From: Terana coerulea
Taxonomy: Eukaryota; Basidiomycota; Agaricomycetes; Polyporales; Phanerochaetaceae
Direction: 5' to 3'
Assembly: GCA_024811115.1 (NCBI GenBank)
Contig: JAKOGH010000602.1
Location: 1 to 13,884 of the forward strand
DNA: 13,884 nt
The translations under genes were made by a program, and so were the position numbers. Below the pieces are notes generated by a model, which had not been told where the DNA came from, did no database searches, and worked only from the letters and a program-made list of their open reading frames with translations. Shown here one piece after another: positions 1 through 7,390 of this stretch; positions within the stretch are counted from its first letter, which is position 1; every line of letters begins with the position of its first letter.

Positions 1-48
1 CGTTGCATGAAGGACTCCTTTTCTTGGAGTACTTTTGCCTTGCTACGT

Positions 49-700
49 CTAGGCAAATATAGCGTCGTCAACATAGACTACGGCGATGACCATGTCGTTG
101 CCTGTGCCTTTGACGTATACGCCAGCATCGGACTTCAGTCTTTTGAAGCCGAGCTCAGCCATAGACTTGCTAAGGGCTTTCCACCAGGACAGTCCTGCCT
201 GCTTAAGCCCGTAAAGGCGCGACAGAGACAAAGCACCATGTGCTTTTTCCCTTGAGCAGGAAAGCCATCGGGTTGTTCCATGTAGATCTCCTCATCTAAC
301 AGTCTGTACAGATATGCGTTGCGCACATCAAGGCCAGTGAGGAAGAAGCTTGAGTGCCGCAAGGGCAAGTATGAATCTAACGGTTTCAAACCGTACGACT
401 GGAGAGAAGATTTTGTCGTAGTCGATTCCCTCAATCTGGAGAAGCCGCGAGCTACAAGTCGCGCTTTCTTTCAACCATCTGACTTCTCATCAAAAACCCA
501 TCGGTTCTTAATGGCGTGTTTGCCTTTCGGCCGCGGGGCGAGTTCGAACACGCCTCTTTTGCTTAATGCATCGAGCTTCGTCTTTGCATGCAGCACGCCA
601 TTCTACCTGCTGTTTTGCAGGCAGGTGGTTTATGTCGCGTAAAGTCCAGTCTCGGACTGAAGACTTTATTCGCGTCAGGATCGACTGCTTGGGCAAGCAA
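49..700 (-). pseudogene. Reverse transcriptase domain (RVT_2), incomplete
   Basis: Reverse transcriptase copies the element RNA into cDNA. In order one sees EWRAACKDEARCI (the EW-x-A-x-x-x-E entry helix), KNRWVF, KARLVARGF, the first catalytic Asp in LDVRNAYLYRLLDEE (codon 327-329), IYMEQPDGF, LYGLKQAGLSWW and YVDD at 64-75. The first Asp and YVDD are in different frames, so at least one frameshift separates them. A TGA replaces an Arg-like position just before KKARLVARGF (family pattern K/R-x-K-A-R), consistent with CGA to TGA. Stops follow YVDDAIFA. The thumb and RNase H lie outside the window. Confidence 0.9.
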
Positions 701-1562
701 ATAATTGTAGAAATTTACTCCCCCTTCCGGCACAGTCGTGCCAGTACGTCATCTGACACTGGGCTTTCGCCTCCAGTGTCTCCAGTGGGCTCAGTGATAT
801 TCGGAACAGGTTCCGAGCTGTTGGATGTAGAAGGGCTAGCAGGACGTGTGGCGGGGACACTGTCGGGCTGCTTGCTAGACTGACCGCGCCCTTGGTAGCT
901 AACCTTGGTGGGCTTGGTCTGGCCAGTCTGCTTTTCCCAACTACGGATACCTCTATCAGCACCTAAAACTTCGTGACGGTGCTTGTGACTGGTCGTACAC
1001 GGAGCCTGGATTTCTGACTGGGATCCTCCGTTCGCGAGTACTACGCGCGGCCGGCAGGAATAACTGGTAGTGCCAGTACCTGCGGATCTTCTGCGGGTGG
1101 TGTCGCTTCGCGACGAGGCGGACTCGGGCTACGCCCAACAGGGGGCTCAGGGGCCGAACCGTCGTTCAACCCGCTCGGTCTCTTTTTGGCGGGAAGGAGG
1201 GTTAGGATGAGGTGCAGCTCGCCGTTTAGGCGATGGCGCATCGTCGTCACTATCGTCTGATCCTGCACCTTGCGAAGACTCACTGTCATTCGCGTTGTTG
1301 GTGTTTTGCGCAGGCGGGTCAGGCCGCGCGGGCATTTTGCCGTCAGGACATTTGGGAAATAAGTTTCGCACCACTCGACTTGAGTTGAGCAAAACACGAC
1401 GTTGTTGAGTCCTCTCATGAAGGTCCAACCATGCTCGTCATGTCCGATGTATGTCATCATTTCGGACTTAGGCTGTAGTTTGTTCTTTGCGAACGTCGGC
1501 AGGGATAAATACCCATGCACCGCAGCCAAACACGCGGATATTATCAATGCGTGGTTTTTCAC
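700..1562 (-). pseudogene. Integrase C-terminus and linker to reverse transcriptase
   Basis: The frame open from 1562 carries KLQPKSEMMTYIGHDEHG followed by FMRGLNNVVFCSTQVEW, the typical copia segment after the integrase core (a K-x-x-P-K-S/A box with an IG turn). After another frame change the sequence becomes disordered, rich in Pro, Ser and Asp (NNANDSESSQGAGSDDSDDD). It ends near 700-960 with Pro/Thr/Ser-rich text and then VSDDVLARLCRKGE. Such a low-complexity linker between integrase and reverse transcriptase is usual in this family. No function beyond spacing is inferred. Confidence 0.6.
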
Positions 1563-2040
1563 CTATGAGTGCCTTATAAGGCGTAACCCATTTTAATCGT
1601 GAAACAGGGGTGCGGTTGTAAAGCACTGTAGCGTGCATAACTGCAAATTCCTACCACAATGGAGGAATGCAAGCTGTAAAGCGCATAGCCTCGGCTTTGT
1701 CCATGAGGGTTTGATTGAACCGCTCAGCGCGTCCATTCTGCTGTGGAGTATGTGGAACACTAGTCAGGATTTTAATCCCTGTGTCCTTTAGCATTTGAAT
1801 GAATGCGTTTGACTTGTATTCTCCCCCTGCATCCGACATCCAGCTCTCGACACTAGCTTTATGCTGGTTTTGAACCATAGCAAGAAAGTTCTTTGTCGCT
1901 TGGATGGCAACAGATTTTAGCCTTAGGCAAATAATCCATGCATGCGAAGTGTAATCATCGACAAAGGTGATGATATACTTATACCGGTGATATGAATCAA
2001 CTGGGAATTCCTTCAAGTCACTGTGAATGAGCTCAAAGGG
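1497..2040 (-). pseudogene. Integrase catalytic core (rve), DDE
   Basis: Integrase joins the element's cDNA to host DNA. The first catalytic Asp is in HSDLKEF (codon 2017-2019), the second in SDAGGEY (1831-1833) and the Glu in NGRAERFNQ (1723-1725), all in one frame. By codon count the spacing is D-61-D-35-E, the exact DX35E spacing of retroelement integrases. Other family landmarks are FVDDYTSHAWI and PHTPQQNG. A TAG at 1651-1653 follows the Trp of PPLW where the family often has Gln. The frame then runs on (EFAVMHATVLYNRTP, KPRIDNIRVFGCGAWVF) until a shift near 1497. The catalytic triad is intact though the polyprotein is not. Confidence 0.9.
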
Positions 2041-2421
2041 CCGCGATGCTCGTCCGAGGGCGTCGGTGGGAATGAGCGATTATGCATCTTTCCTTGTGCG
2101 CAGCCAGAGCAGGGTGAATCCGACTTGTTATAGTCGAAATCAGGACATTCTGTCGTTGCTGACAGGAAGTTGAGGTAGGATCCGTTCAGAGGGATGTCCA
2201 AAACGTCTATGCATTATTTCGTGCGAGACCAGCGCAAGGCCGTCTCGGTTAGTGTCTAAATAGTACACTGTTGCATTTGGATAAAGCGGCACAAATTGCA
2301 ATAATTCCTGGCAATTATTACCATCCAGGATTTTCAGAGTAGTTGCATTACCCTCGATTAACCGGTTCTGTCGTAGCAGCTGACCAAGCGAGATAAGATT
2401 CATGTCTTTCTGTGAAGGCAT
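2041..2421 (-). pseudogene. GAG-pre-integrase zinc-binding domain
   Basis: This is the N-terminal HHCC zinc-binding domain of integrase. In the first frame (2140-2421) the sequence NLISLGQLLRQNRLIEG and then IMHRRFGHPSERIL supply the two histidines. After a frame change near 2150 the second frame gives SPCSGCAQGKMHNRSFP, supplying the CxxC pair. The order H-x4-H then C-x2-C directly before the HSD of the catalytic core is the expected layout. The domain helps integrase multimerise and bind LTR ends. It is broken by at least one frameshift in the middle. Confidence 0.85.
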
Positions 2422-2458
2422 GAGTCGAACATTTTCAGTAAGACTTTAATCGTTCTGC

Positions 2459-2683
2459 TCATTGCGCTAGAACGGTAGTTGATATCGAGTCACCTTCTTC
2501 AGAGATAGTTACATGCCCATTAGCCGTTTGAATGACAATTGGGTTAATGTTGCGCAAGTTGCGCAGTAAACTTCTCTGACCGGTGAAGTGAAATGATGCT
2601 CCAGAATCGAGCAGCCAATCACTTGATTTTGCAAGGTTTTTACCTTTGCAACTCCGACATGCGTTAAATAGCTTATTGTGCAC
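2459..2683 (-). pseudogene. Retropepsin-like aspartic protease domain
   Basis: The protease cuts the polyprotein into its mature parts. The catalytic motif is in DWLLDSGASFHFTG (residues about 21-34 of this frame), a textbook copia protease signature with the DSGA box after a Trp-Leu-Leu strand. It is followed by LLRNLRNINPIVIQTANGHV, matching the family's beta-strand region. Upstream, CRSCKGKNLAKSS is a short Cys-containing linker. The frame continues to the end of the domain but is cut off from Gag by a TGA and a frame change, and from the pre-integrase domain by another. Confidence 0.85.
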
Positions 2684-2686
2684 ACA

Positions 2687-3481
2687 TCAGTCTGGTAATT
2701 GAAGGAAACCAGCTCCATTCAATACAGTAGCATACATGTGGTATCTACTGTTTAATACAGTCCGCTGAGACATTGCGCAATTAGCTGCAAGGTAACAGTT
2801 AGTGTGATGCATGAGTGCAGAGTTAGAGGGGACGTACTCGAAGTACGCATCAATGATGTCCTGGTGGATCTCTTGATCGTCCATCAGGCATCTGGCAAAC
2901 TGGTCATTGACGTTGTCGTCGCTGTCCTCGTTTCCGAGGGACACGGCGTCTTCGATGTCAAAGTGGTCGCGGGCGTCGAAGCTGTCCTCCCTGTCGAGCT
3001 ACATTTGCATGTCAACCTCGTCGGACCAGATGATCGGCGAGGGTTCGCGTAAGCTGCGCTTGGCAGGGCGAGAAGAGCTGCCCTCGACAAACTCTAGCTC
3101 AGCAAACTTGCATTTGAGAGCGACGTTGTTTGAGTCGATGCAAGCGTTGAGCTCGGTGATGCGAGCATCAAGCATACGCTCGGCGTAGTCAAGGTCGGCC
3201 TACTTGATGCAACAAGCCTTCTCTGCAGCCTCATCCTCCCGCTGGCGGTGGCGGGCGAACTCACTTTCCTAGGCGACAGCCAGCTTAACAAGCTGGTTTC
3301 GCTCCTACCGGAAGTGTCCAGCGACACTTCGATCGAGGGTCGAGCCCTTATTCAGGGCGGCATTCTTGTCCGTGATCCACTACTTGCGGGCAGTCTTGTG
3401 GAGCTCTGCGGCTTTGCGAAGCTGGGCCTTGTGCAGAGTCTAGAACTCGTCGTCCTCGTCAGAGGATTGCTAACAATTTAG
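2687..3481 (-). pseudogene. Charged helical Gag segment interrupted only by TAG
   Basis: This single minus-strand frame of 795 nt ends at a TGA at 2687-2689 and meets a TAA at 3482-3484. Between them the only stops are seven TAGs, at plus positions 2999, 3200, 3269, 3305, 3380, 3440 and 3470 (first base of each cta). The translation is rich in Glu, Lys, Ala, Leu and Arg (HKAQLRKAAELHKTARK, YAERMLDARITELNACI, LKCKFAELEF), giving probable coiled coils. It is followed by an acidic section (NEDSDDNVNDQF) and QEIHQDIIDAYFEYVPSNSA. It lies between the basic Gag tract and the protease. A helical segment of this length here is not standard in copia elements as I know them. Every TAG fits a former CAG glutamine codon. 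Confidence 0.6.
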
Positions 3482-3558
3482 TTAGCGCGAGGGAGATTGT
3501 TTAGAGCGAACTCCTGACAGTGTTCCAACTCATGAACGGTGTTCGCAGGTTGCAGTGC

Positions 3559-4119
3559 TCAATATCCTGCATGGTGTCTGCGTGATGAGCGTTGTGCTCG
3601 TTGGCGTTGACGACCCCTTTGAGGGTCCGGATGCGCTCCTGGGACACAACGACTCCAAGCTTCTCGGCAAGGGCGAGTGCTTTGCAGAAGCGGGGGGTGG
3701 TTGCTGTTAGCGAGCCAAAGCTTGCGCTCTCCTTCAATGTGAGACTGAATTTCTTCAGCCTCGGACTTAGGGAGTGGCACATCAGGGGCAAAGTCGTCCA
3801 CCACCGGGATGACCAGAGCAGCGATGTAGGAGTGACCGTGGTCAGCATCCTGGGCCTTGCCCTTGCTCTTGCCCGCGCGCTTGCTGCGCTGGGTCTTCTT
3901 TCCCTTGCTGTTACTGGCACTGTCCTGCTGCTGCTGCTGCTGCCCTTGTGAGCGCTGCTGCTGCGCATGCTGCTGCTGCCTGTTAGGGCGCTGCTGCTGT
4001 TTGAACTGAGAATCCTTCCCCTTGTTTTTGACGGCAGTGACGCGCTTAGCAGACTTAGTCTGCTTGCGTTGCCCACCGGAAAGCTTTCTGCTCCCAAGCA
4101 GCAATGAGCTGCTGCCCAT
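3559..4119 (-). pseudogene. Gag basic and polyglutamine tract
   Basis: This minus-strand frame is open for 186 codons. It begins with a strongly basic Lys/Arg/Gln section, then polyQ runs broken by single residues, then SKGKKTQRSKRAGKSKGKAQ, then a milder segment with IAALVIPVVDDFAPDVPLPK. In copia Gags the region after the capsid domain usually binds RNA. Here no CCHC zinc knuckle is visible, so the basic tract may have taken that role (inference). About 21 glutamines are encoded, mostly by CAG, and none has become TAG, unlike the next segment. The C-terminal part of the frame looks out of phase, and the neighbouring frame (ALALAEKLGVVVSQERIRTL, roughly 3560-3680) is probably the original there. 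Confidence 0.6.
3925..4003 (-). repeat. CAG/CTG trinucleotide microsatellite (polyQ)
   Basis: On the plus strand this is six CTG units (3925-3942) followed by shorter CTG runs near 3955-3963, 3969-3977 and 3991-3999. On the minus strand they are CAG codons in the Gag frame and encode interrupted polyglutamine. The interruptions (Arg-Ser, His-Ala, Pro-Asn-Arg) suggest several expansion events. Confidence 0.85.
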
Positions 4120-4807
4120 AAACCTTGGGTTCAGGGGCCCCAGGAGGGGTAAAAGACAGTGACGTGTCTACCATCTTTTGGTTTAGCATGGTGACGATGG
4201 CGATGTGCTTACCGTACCCTGGTGTCTTCAATATGAGGAGCATCAAGTGTATGTAATCATCCACGCTTGCATGGACTGTGTTTAGACGGTCAAGCGTGGG
4301 CTTGGATCTTGGCGATTCGCGGATGCTGGGGACTGATAATCGGGGATGCGAGTCTCCAGGAGGGCCTGAAGTCGGCATAGGCTGTCGCAGAGTGTTCTGG
4401 GTGTAAGTCGACTGCAGGGTCTCGTATAAGGCCTTGGCTATTGTTTCGCTCTTCACCGACTGACCGATCTGGTAAGTCAAGCGAAGGCAGATGAAGCCCA
4501 TGGCCCGGAGGTCATCATTGATCCAATCATCGAGCTTGTCGACGGCCCTGGAATGATTGTGCTTGTTGCTGGGCACTTCGCCAGAGGCGGAGAGAGCAGG
4601 GATGGCAGGGTTGGTACTATCAGCTCGCGATTGCAGCGCGAGCGGGAACTGCCGGGATGGTGCAAACTAAAGTCGGCACCATTGGCTGGGTCGTCGTGAG
4701 CTGACGAGCAATTCCTGAGTGCCCAGGAATGACCTCAAGGTGTTGTTCTAGTGCTCCCAGTTGGTTTCGTCGAGGACGGGGACAAGCTTCTCGAGAGAAG
4801 AAGACAT
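4055..4807 (-). pseudogene. Gag N-terminal domain (retrotransposon capsid)
   Basis: This is the structural capsid part of the copia polyprotein. After the MSSSLEKLVPVLDETNW start the frame hits a TAG at 4751-4753, followed by capsid-like sequence in shifted frames. The best-preserved stretch (4055-4576) contains LDDWINDDLRAMGFICLRL, QSVKSETIAKALYETLQ and later DDYIHLMLLI and VTMLNQKMVD, which fit the helical UBN2/Retrotran_gag type of domain seen in copia Gags. A further frame change near 4100 leads into the basic, glutamine-rich section. The family assignment rests on the motif pattern and position directly upstream of the protease, not on a search. Confidence 0.75.
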
Positions 4808-5028
4808 TGTAGTGTTCTGTAGGAACAAAACAGTCAGTACGATGTACTGACATGGCTTTAGCCAATGGAGGGGCCCTGAAGGGCATCCTCGAGCCTGCTC
4901 AGCTTTTCGGGCGCAGACGGTGCGCTGAAGAGCGCAACCGTTGCGCACGATGGCAGCAAACAGGTACAGGTGAGTTTACCAATGAGCTAGTTACTGCTGC
5001 CAGTAATAGCGCAAGCAACCGCGTCATT
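4808..5028 (-). other. Retrotransposon 5' leader with predicted hairpins
   Basis: This stretch lies between the PBS and the Gag ATG and has no convincing ORF. It contains several exact inverted repeats: TGCGCT/AGCGCA (4921-4926 with 4931-4936, 4-nt loop), GCGCAA/TTGCGC (4932-4937 with 4941-4946, 3-nt loop, exclusive with the first), TTACTG/CAGTAA (4991-4996 with 5001-5006) and, around it, CCAATGA/TCATTGG (4979-4985 with 5024-5030). In LTR elements this region often carries packaging and dimerisation structures. That role here is inference. Confidence 0.5.
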
Positions 5029-5041
5029 GGGGCTCATAACC
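5029..5041 (-). promoter_or_regulatory. Primer-binding site, tRNA-iMet anticodon-arm type
   Basis: The minus strand reads GGTTATGAGCCCC directly after the LTR end TACA. The complement, GGGGCTCATAACC, matches the initiator tRNA-Met anticodon stem-loop (CTCATAA loop), so minus-strand DNA synthesis would start from an internal tRNA fragment, as in Drosophila copia, not from the tRNA 3' end. The zero-base gap to the LTR fixes the inner LTR edge at 5042. Confidence 0.8.
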
Positions 5042-5334
5042 TGTAGAAGTGCAGCGCATACAGCTGGCGTACACTCTACCGAGGCCTAGAGGAAGCTAGG
5101 ATTGGTTAGTCACCTGTAGGCTGGTTTGAATACATGTAAGTGGGTTGAGCGTTGTAAGAGTCTTGTTAAAGTATGGCGCAAAGAGCTGCCTTATATACAA
5201 TACAGGGTGGCTGTACTACAAACAGACACAAATAGATACCAGGACAATAGACAATAGGGATTGTCATGGTGGAACCTGGTAGAACAATAGAGAAGATGTG
5301 AGCAGAGCGCTTACAGCGTCTATCTGACTCAACA
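5042..5334 (-). repeat. 5' LTR of the copia element
   Basis: On the minus strand the LTR starts TGTTGAGTC at 5334 and ends CTTCTACA at 5042, 293 bp. The ends form a short inverted repeat (TGTTGA with TCTACA, one mismatch) and have the TG...CA termini required by integrase. The inner end abuts the PBS. A TATA box lies at 5191-5197 in minus orientation, so roughly the first 140 bp are U3. The outer edge is inferred, since the 3' LTR is outside the window and cannot be compared. Confidence 0.75.
5191..5197 (-). promoter_or_regulatory. TATA box of the copia LTR
   Basis: The minus strand reads TGTATATAAGGC across 5189-5200, a strong TATA element in the middle of the LTR. Transcription would start some 25-60 bp downstream (towards lower coordinates) and run through PBS and Gag. 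A CT-rich stretch follows, as is common at fungal start sites. Confidence 0.6.
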
Positions 5335-5433
5335 TGTCCATGCATGTATATGCTCATTGAGCTATAGCGCGAGACAGGCATATAACCTAGAAACTCTATG
5401 ACAGCATAACCGCCGCCGGACTTCAGTATATAT

Positions 5434-5817
5434 GTGCCACCTGGTTACACTCAGCTCACATATGCATCGAGCTTTGTTGTTGTGCCGCAGAGTAGCAAAG
5501 GTTTGCAGTTTGGGAAGCTCTTCAGTAAGTGGTGGACGTTCATGATACCCTTCGTGTGTTGTTTGTCAGCACCGACCATAGTGTTTACATGTAGATACTC
5601 ACTGTCCGACTATCATACATACTACATCTTGTGGAATGTAAACCCCGACGCACTCAGCCGAGTAAGTGTCAATCTCATCACAGTTGGGAGTGACTCACCT
5701 GAAACAACCAAGATCTACAAACGTACATCCCTCAATGCCTCCGATTACAAACTTATGGCTAATATTGAAGTTGCCTTCCACAGAGATGTTCTGAGCACCA
5801 TCTGCGCCGTATGCTAA
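5434..5817 (+). CDS. Hypothetical ORF, weak
   Basis: This plus-strand frame is open for 127 codons from a GTG. The first in-frame ATG is at 5542, leaving 91 codons. It holds one hydrophobic stretch (WWTFMIPFVCCLSAPTIVFTC, about residues 33-53), which could be a membrane segment, followed by a polar C-terminal half with no motif I recognise. It lies just outside the copia LTR and has no clear promoter apart from an AT-rich stretch at 5427-5433. It may be a fragment of a host gene cut by the insertion, an exon, or chance. Confidence 0.2.
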   Translation: MPPGYTQLTYASSFVVVPQSSKGLQFGKLFSKWWTFMIPFVCCLSAPTIVFTCRYSLSDYHTYYILWNVNPDALSRVSVNLITVGSDSPETTKIYKRTSLNASDYKLMANIEVAFHRDVLSTICAVC

Positions 5818-6436
5818 TTCGTGGCGCTGTATATACCACGTGGAGAGGATGACGCTACCCGCGACGAATAGGATGAGCTGCTCTGATTTGAAGTGGCAGT
5901 GATAACTTAGCTACAAGGCTTATTATCTTCGGATAATTTATGTAGTATGTCGCATTGCGCGCTTGAGCTTGAAGCTTAGAAGAGGGAGGGGATCGAGAGT
6001 GCTGCTCAGGAGGTCATCATGGTAGAGGACAGAACAGCGCTGTGATGCGCTGAAGTCCCAGCAGCACTATAGATCTCATTGCAAGCGCCCAAGTACGCGC
6101 CATCAAAGTGTCGGCATAGGCAACTTCACCACTTTGTCTAGAGTTTCGGTACATAGCACATTCACCATCACATTCACCAGGACCACCTTACCACCACTTT
6201 TGTTGGTGATCAACAATCATCACCATCTAAGTTCGTAACTGTAGCGGCTTTTGGGCTCACAGTAGCAATCCCATACAGCTTTCTGATGCTCGCTTTGAGT
6301 GTTGTGCGCCTCCTACGAAAGCTTGTGATTAAGGATGTTGTAAAGTGAGTGACCTTGTCATTCTTCTTCAGAGCGATTGTCATTGCTTGAAGAAACCGGC
6401 GAAGGCAGTGAGATGGGCAGTGAGAGGATAGCGAAG
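5818..6436. other. No recognisable gene
   Basis: Both strands are full of stops. The only structure seen is a two-copy 12-bp tandem repeat (cacattcaccat, 6157-6179) in a CAC/CCA-rich stretch. Minus-strand reading towards the neighbouring coding-like region (PLTAHLTAFAGFFKQ, around 6385-6430) hints that decayed coding sequence extends into the right end of this interval. Confidence 0.4.
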
Positions 6437-6640
6437 GGAGCAAGCGACTCAGCGCTTTGACAAGTTTGACTCAGAGGTGTGTATCTCTGCTTGGAACACA
6501 TCAAACTGCTAAGCATAGTGGTACTTGGATGCATGTACGTGAGCATAGGTGAACATAGAATAGCCTAGGTCATTGATGAGTTCGTCATAGTGCAGTCGAA
6601 AGTGCTAAGCGCTTTTTTCAGGTTCACGTGGGCGCATAGC
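6400..6640 (-). pseudogene. Coding-like relic of unknown family
   Basis: One minus-strand frame from 6604 to 6452 reads HFRLHYDELINDLG, then FTYAHVHASKYHYA, a TAG at 6509-6511, then QFDVFQAEIHTSESNLSKR, ending at a TGA at 6449-6451. A TAG at 6605-6607 precedes it. Composition is protein-like, and after the TGA the same frame still gives sensible sequence (SLRYPLTAHLTAFAGFF). I do not recognise the family. The upstream half lies inside the left arm of the inverted duplication, so a second, more altered copy exists in the right arm on the plus strand. Confidence 0.35.
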
Positions 6641-6977
6641 TTGGGATAGGTTCAGATATATTTCGGACCAGCTGTCTACATTACGCCAGGTTTACCGTAG
6701 GTTCCAGCAGGGCCAGTTTTCACTGGGGCCTCAGGCCCAGTGAGAAGTCGGCCTGCAGGAATCTATGGATAATCCAGTGAAGTGTTTTTGTGTGATGCCA
6801 AATGTAGCTAAATCTATCCCAGGCTATGCCAGCGCGTAAAACAGGTGCAAAGCGCTCAGCACTTTAGAGAGCATGATGACAACTTCGCTTTCAACCTATG
6901 CCCATCTATGTCTACTGTCCCTCGCCCCACACAAAGTCAGTGTCGCTGCAATCGACAACTTGACGCGTCTCGCTTGG
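6437..6977. repeat. Diverged inverted duplication centred near 6731
   Basis: The left arm read on the minus strand aligns with the right arm read on the plus strand. Matching blocks from the centre outward: a 24-bp imperfect palindrome (6708-6755, core CACTGGG...CCCAGTG); 6634-6665 with 6798-6829 (26 of 32 identical, differences mostly transitions); 6599-6615 with 6849-6865 (16 of 17); 6532-6553 with 6890-6911; and, with gaps, 6438-6475 with 6957-6977. Order and spacing are kept, which rules out chance. RNA read through it would fold back on itself. It may be a foldback transposon, an inverted duplication of a gene piece, or a terminal part of a larger element. Confidence 0.7.
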
Positions 6978-7084
6978 AGGCACGCACCTCTTAGTGGGCT
7001 GTGTTAACACGTTGATTGTATTGCACGCTTGCTGCACCTCTTCCCGTCCTACACCTATCCTCCCCGTCCATACGCCATTACACC

Positions 7085-7390
7085 ATGCCGGAGGCTTTGG
7101 AGACAACCTCAAAGGTTCTTTGTTACTGCGGGATCTTTTGTCGCAGGCCTACCTGGAGATTGTGTGCGACATGGAGGAAGCACCAGAAGGTTGTGACGGA
7201 CTGCGGCAGTCAGGCCATGCCTGCATGTACGAGGGACAGTGTCGCATTTGCGGCCTTGAACAAGCAGATAGCTGAAAGCAACCATGCTGCATTGTTGCAA
7301 AACTGCCCGCCCTCACGCTAAACGTGCTGCTCTCACCGGCATTGAGCTCCATGAACACCAGAAGTGGTGTCACACTACATCCCCTCCATT
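7085..7390 (+). pseudogene. Plavaka N-terminal Cys/His-rich region
   Basis: Residues 1-78 read MPEALETTSKVLCYCG, then CRRPTW, HQKVVTDC, and AFAALNKQIAESNHAALLQNC. After a one-base shift near 7320 the text continues AALTGIELHEHQKWCH. The second part has the G-x-x-L-x-x-H-x-x-x-C spacing of a C2H2-like finger found near the start of many Plavaka proteins. It would bind the element's DNA ends (inference). A TGA at about 7392 ends it. The stretch 7393-7505 has no clear coding and may hold a decayed intron. Confidence 0.55.

Larger units (their letters stand above)
1..4807 (-). pseudogene. copia Gag-Pol polyprotein pseudogene
   Basis: The ancestral product would be a single Gag-Pol polyprotein that forms the virus-like particle, processes itself, reverse-transcribes the element RNA and integrates the cDNA. 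The start is the ATG at 4805-4807, which opens MSSSLEKLVPVLDETNW, the usual opening of fungal copia Gag proteins (an ETNW-type motif soon after the start). It lies 234 bases inside the LTR edge. From there the frame is followed by domain homology through several frame changes to YVDD at 64-75. The first stop is a TAG only about 20 codons in, so no functional product is expected. Domains are listed separately. Confidence 0.9.
1..5334 (-). mobile_element. Ty1/copia LTR retrotransposon, 5' part, degenerate
   Basis: Reading the minus strand from 5334 to 1 gives LTR, PBS, leader, Gag, protease, GAG-pre-integrase, integrase, linker and reverse transcriptase. Integrase upstream of reverse transcriptase is the Ty1/copia (Pseudoviridae) order, not the gypsy order. 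The element runs off the window at base 1 just past the YVDD box, so RNase H, the 3' LTR and the second target-site duplication are not visible. The outer edge is placed at 5334 from the LTR terminal motif. The next five bases (5335-5339, tgtcc) would be the target-site duplication if that edge is right. At least seven frame changes and many stops make it non-autonomous. Confidence 0.93.

Noticed and set aside
7..883. Plus-strand ORFs across the reverse transcriptase region
   Set aside because: All oppose the minus-strand RT frames that carry LDVRNAY and YVDD; they are shadows.
2804..3188. Overlapping plus-strand ORFs
   Set aside because: Antisense shadows of the acidic and helical Gag segment; no ATG context or motif supports them.
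2687..3481. UAG reassigned to glutamine (variant genetic code)
   Set aside because: TAG-only interruption fits, but the other disabled frames also contain TGA and TAA plus frameshifts, and the CAG/TAG pair in the inverted duplication shows simple mutation. No intact gene here uses TAG as a sense codon.
3592..3951. Plus-strand Leu-rich 119-codon ORF with apparent membrane segments
   Set aside because: It is the antisense of the basic/polyQ Gag tract; Leu runs arise from CTG repeats opposite CAG.
5166..5381. Minus-strand 71-codon ORF
   Set aside because: It lies within and across the edge of the copia LTR and has no protein features.
6157..6179. Two-copy 12-bp direct repeat as a CRISPR or satellite
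   Set aside because: Only two adjacent copies in a CAC-rich stretch, with no spacers or further units.
6599..6865. Simple MITE with 17-bp TIRs
   Set aside because: Homology continues inside and outside the 17-bp blocks, and no flanking target-site duplication was seen, so the 17 bp are part of a longer inverted duplication.
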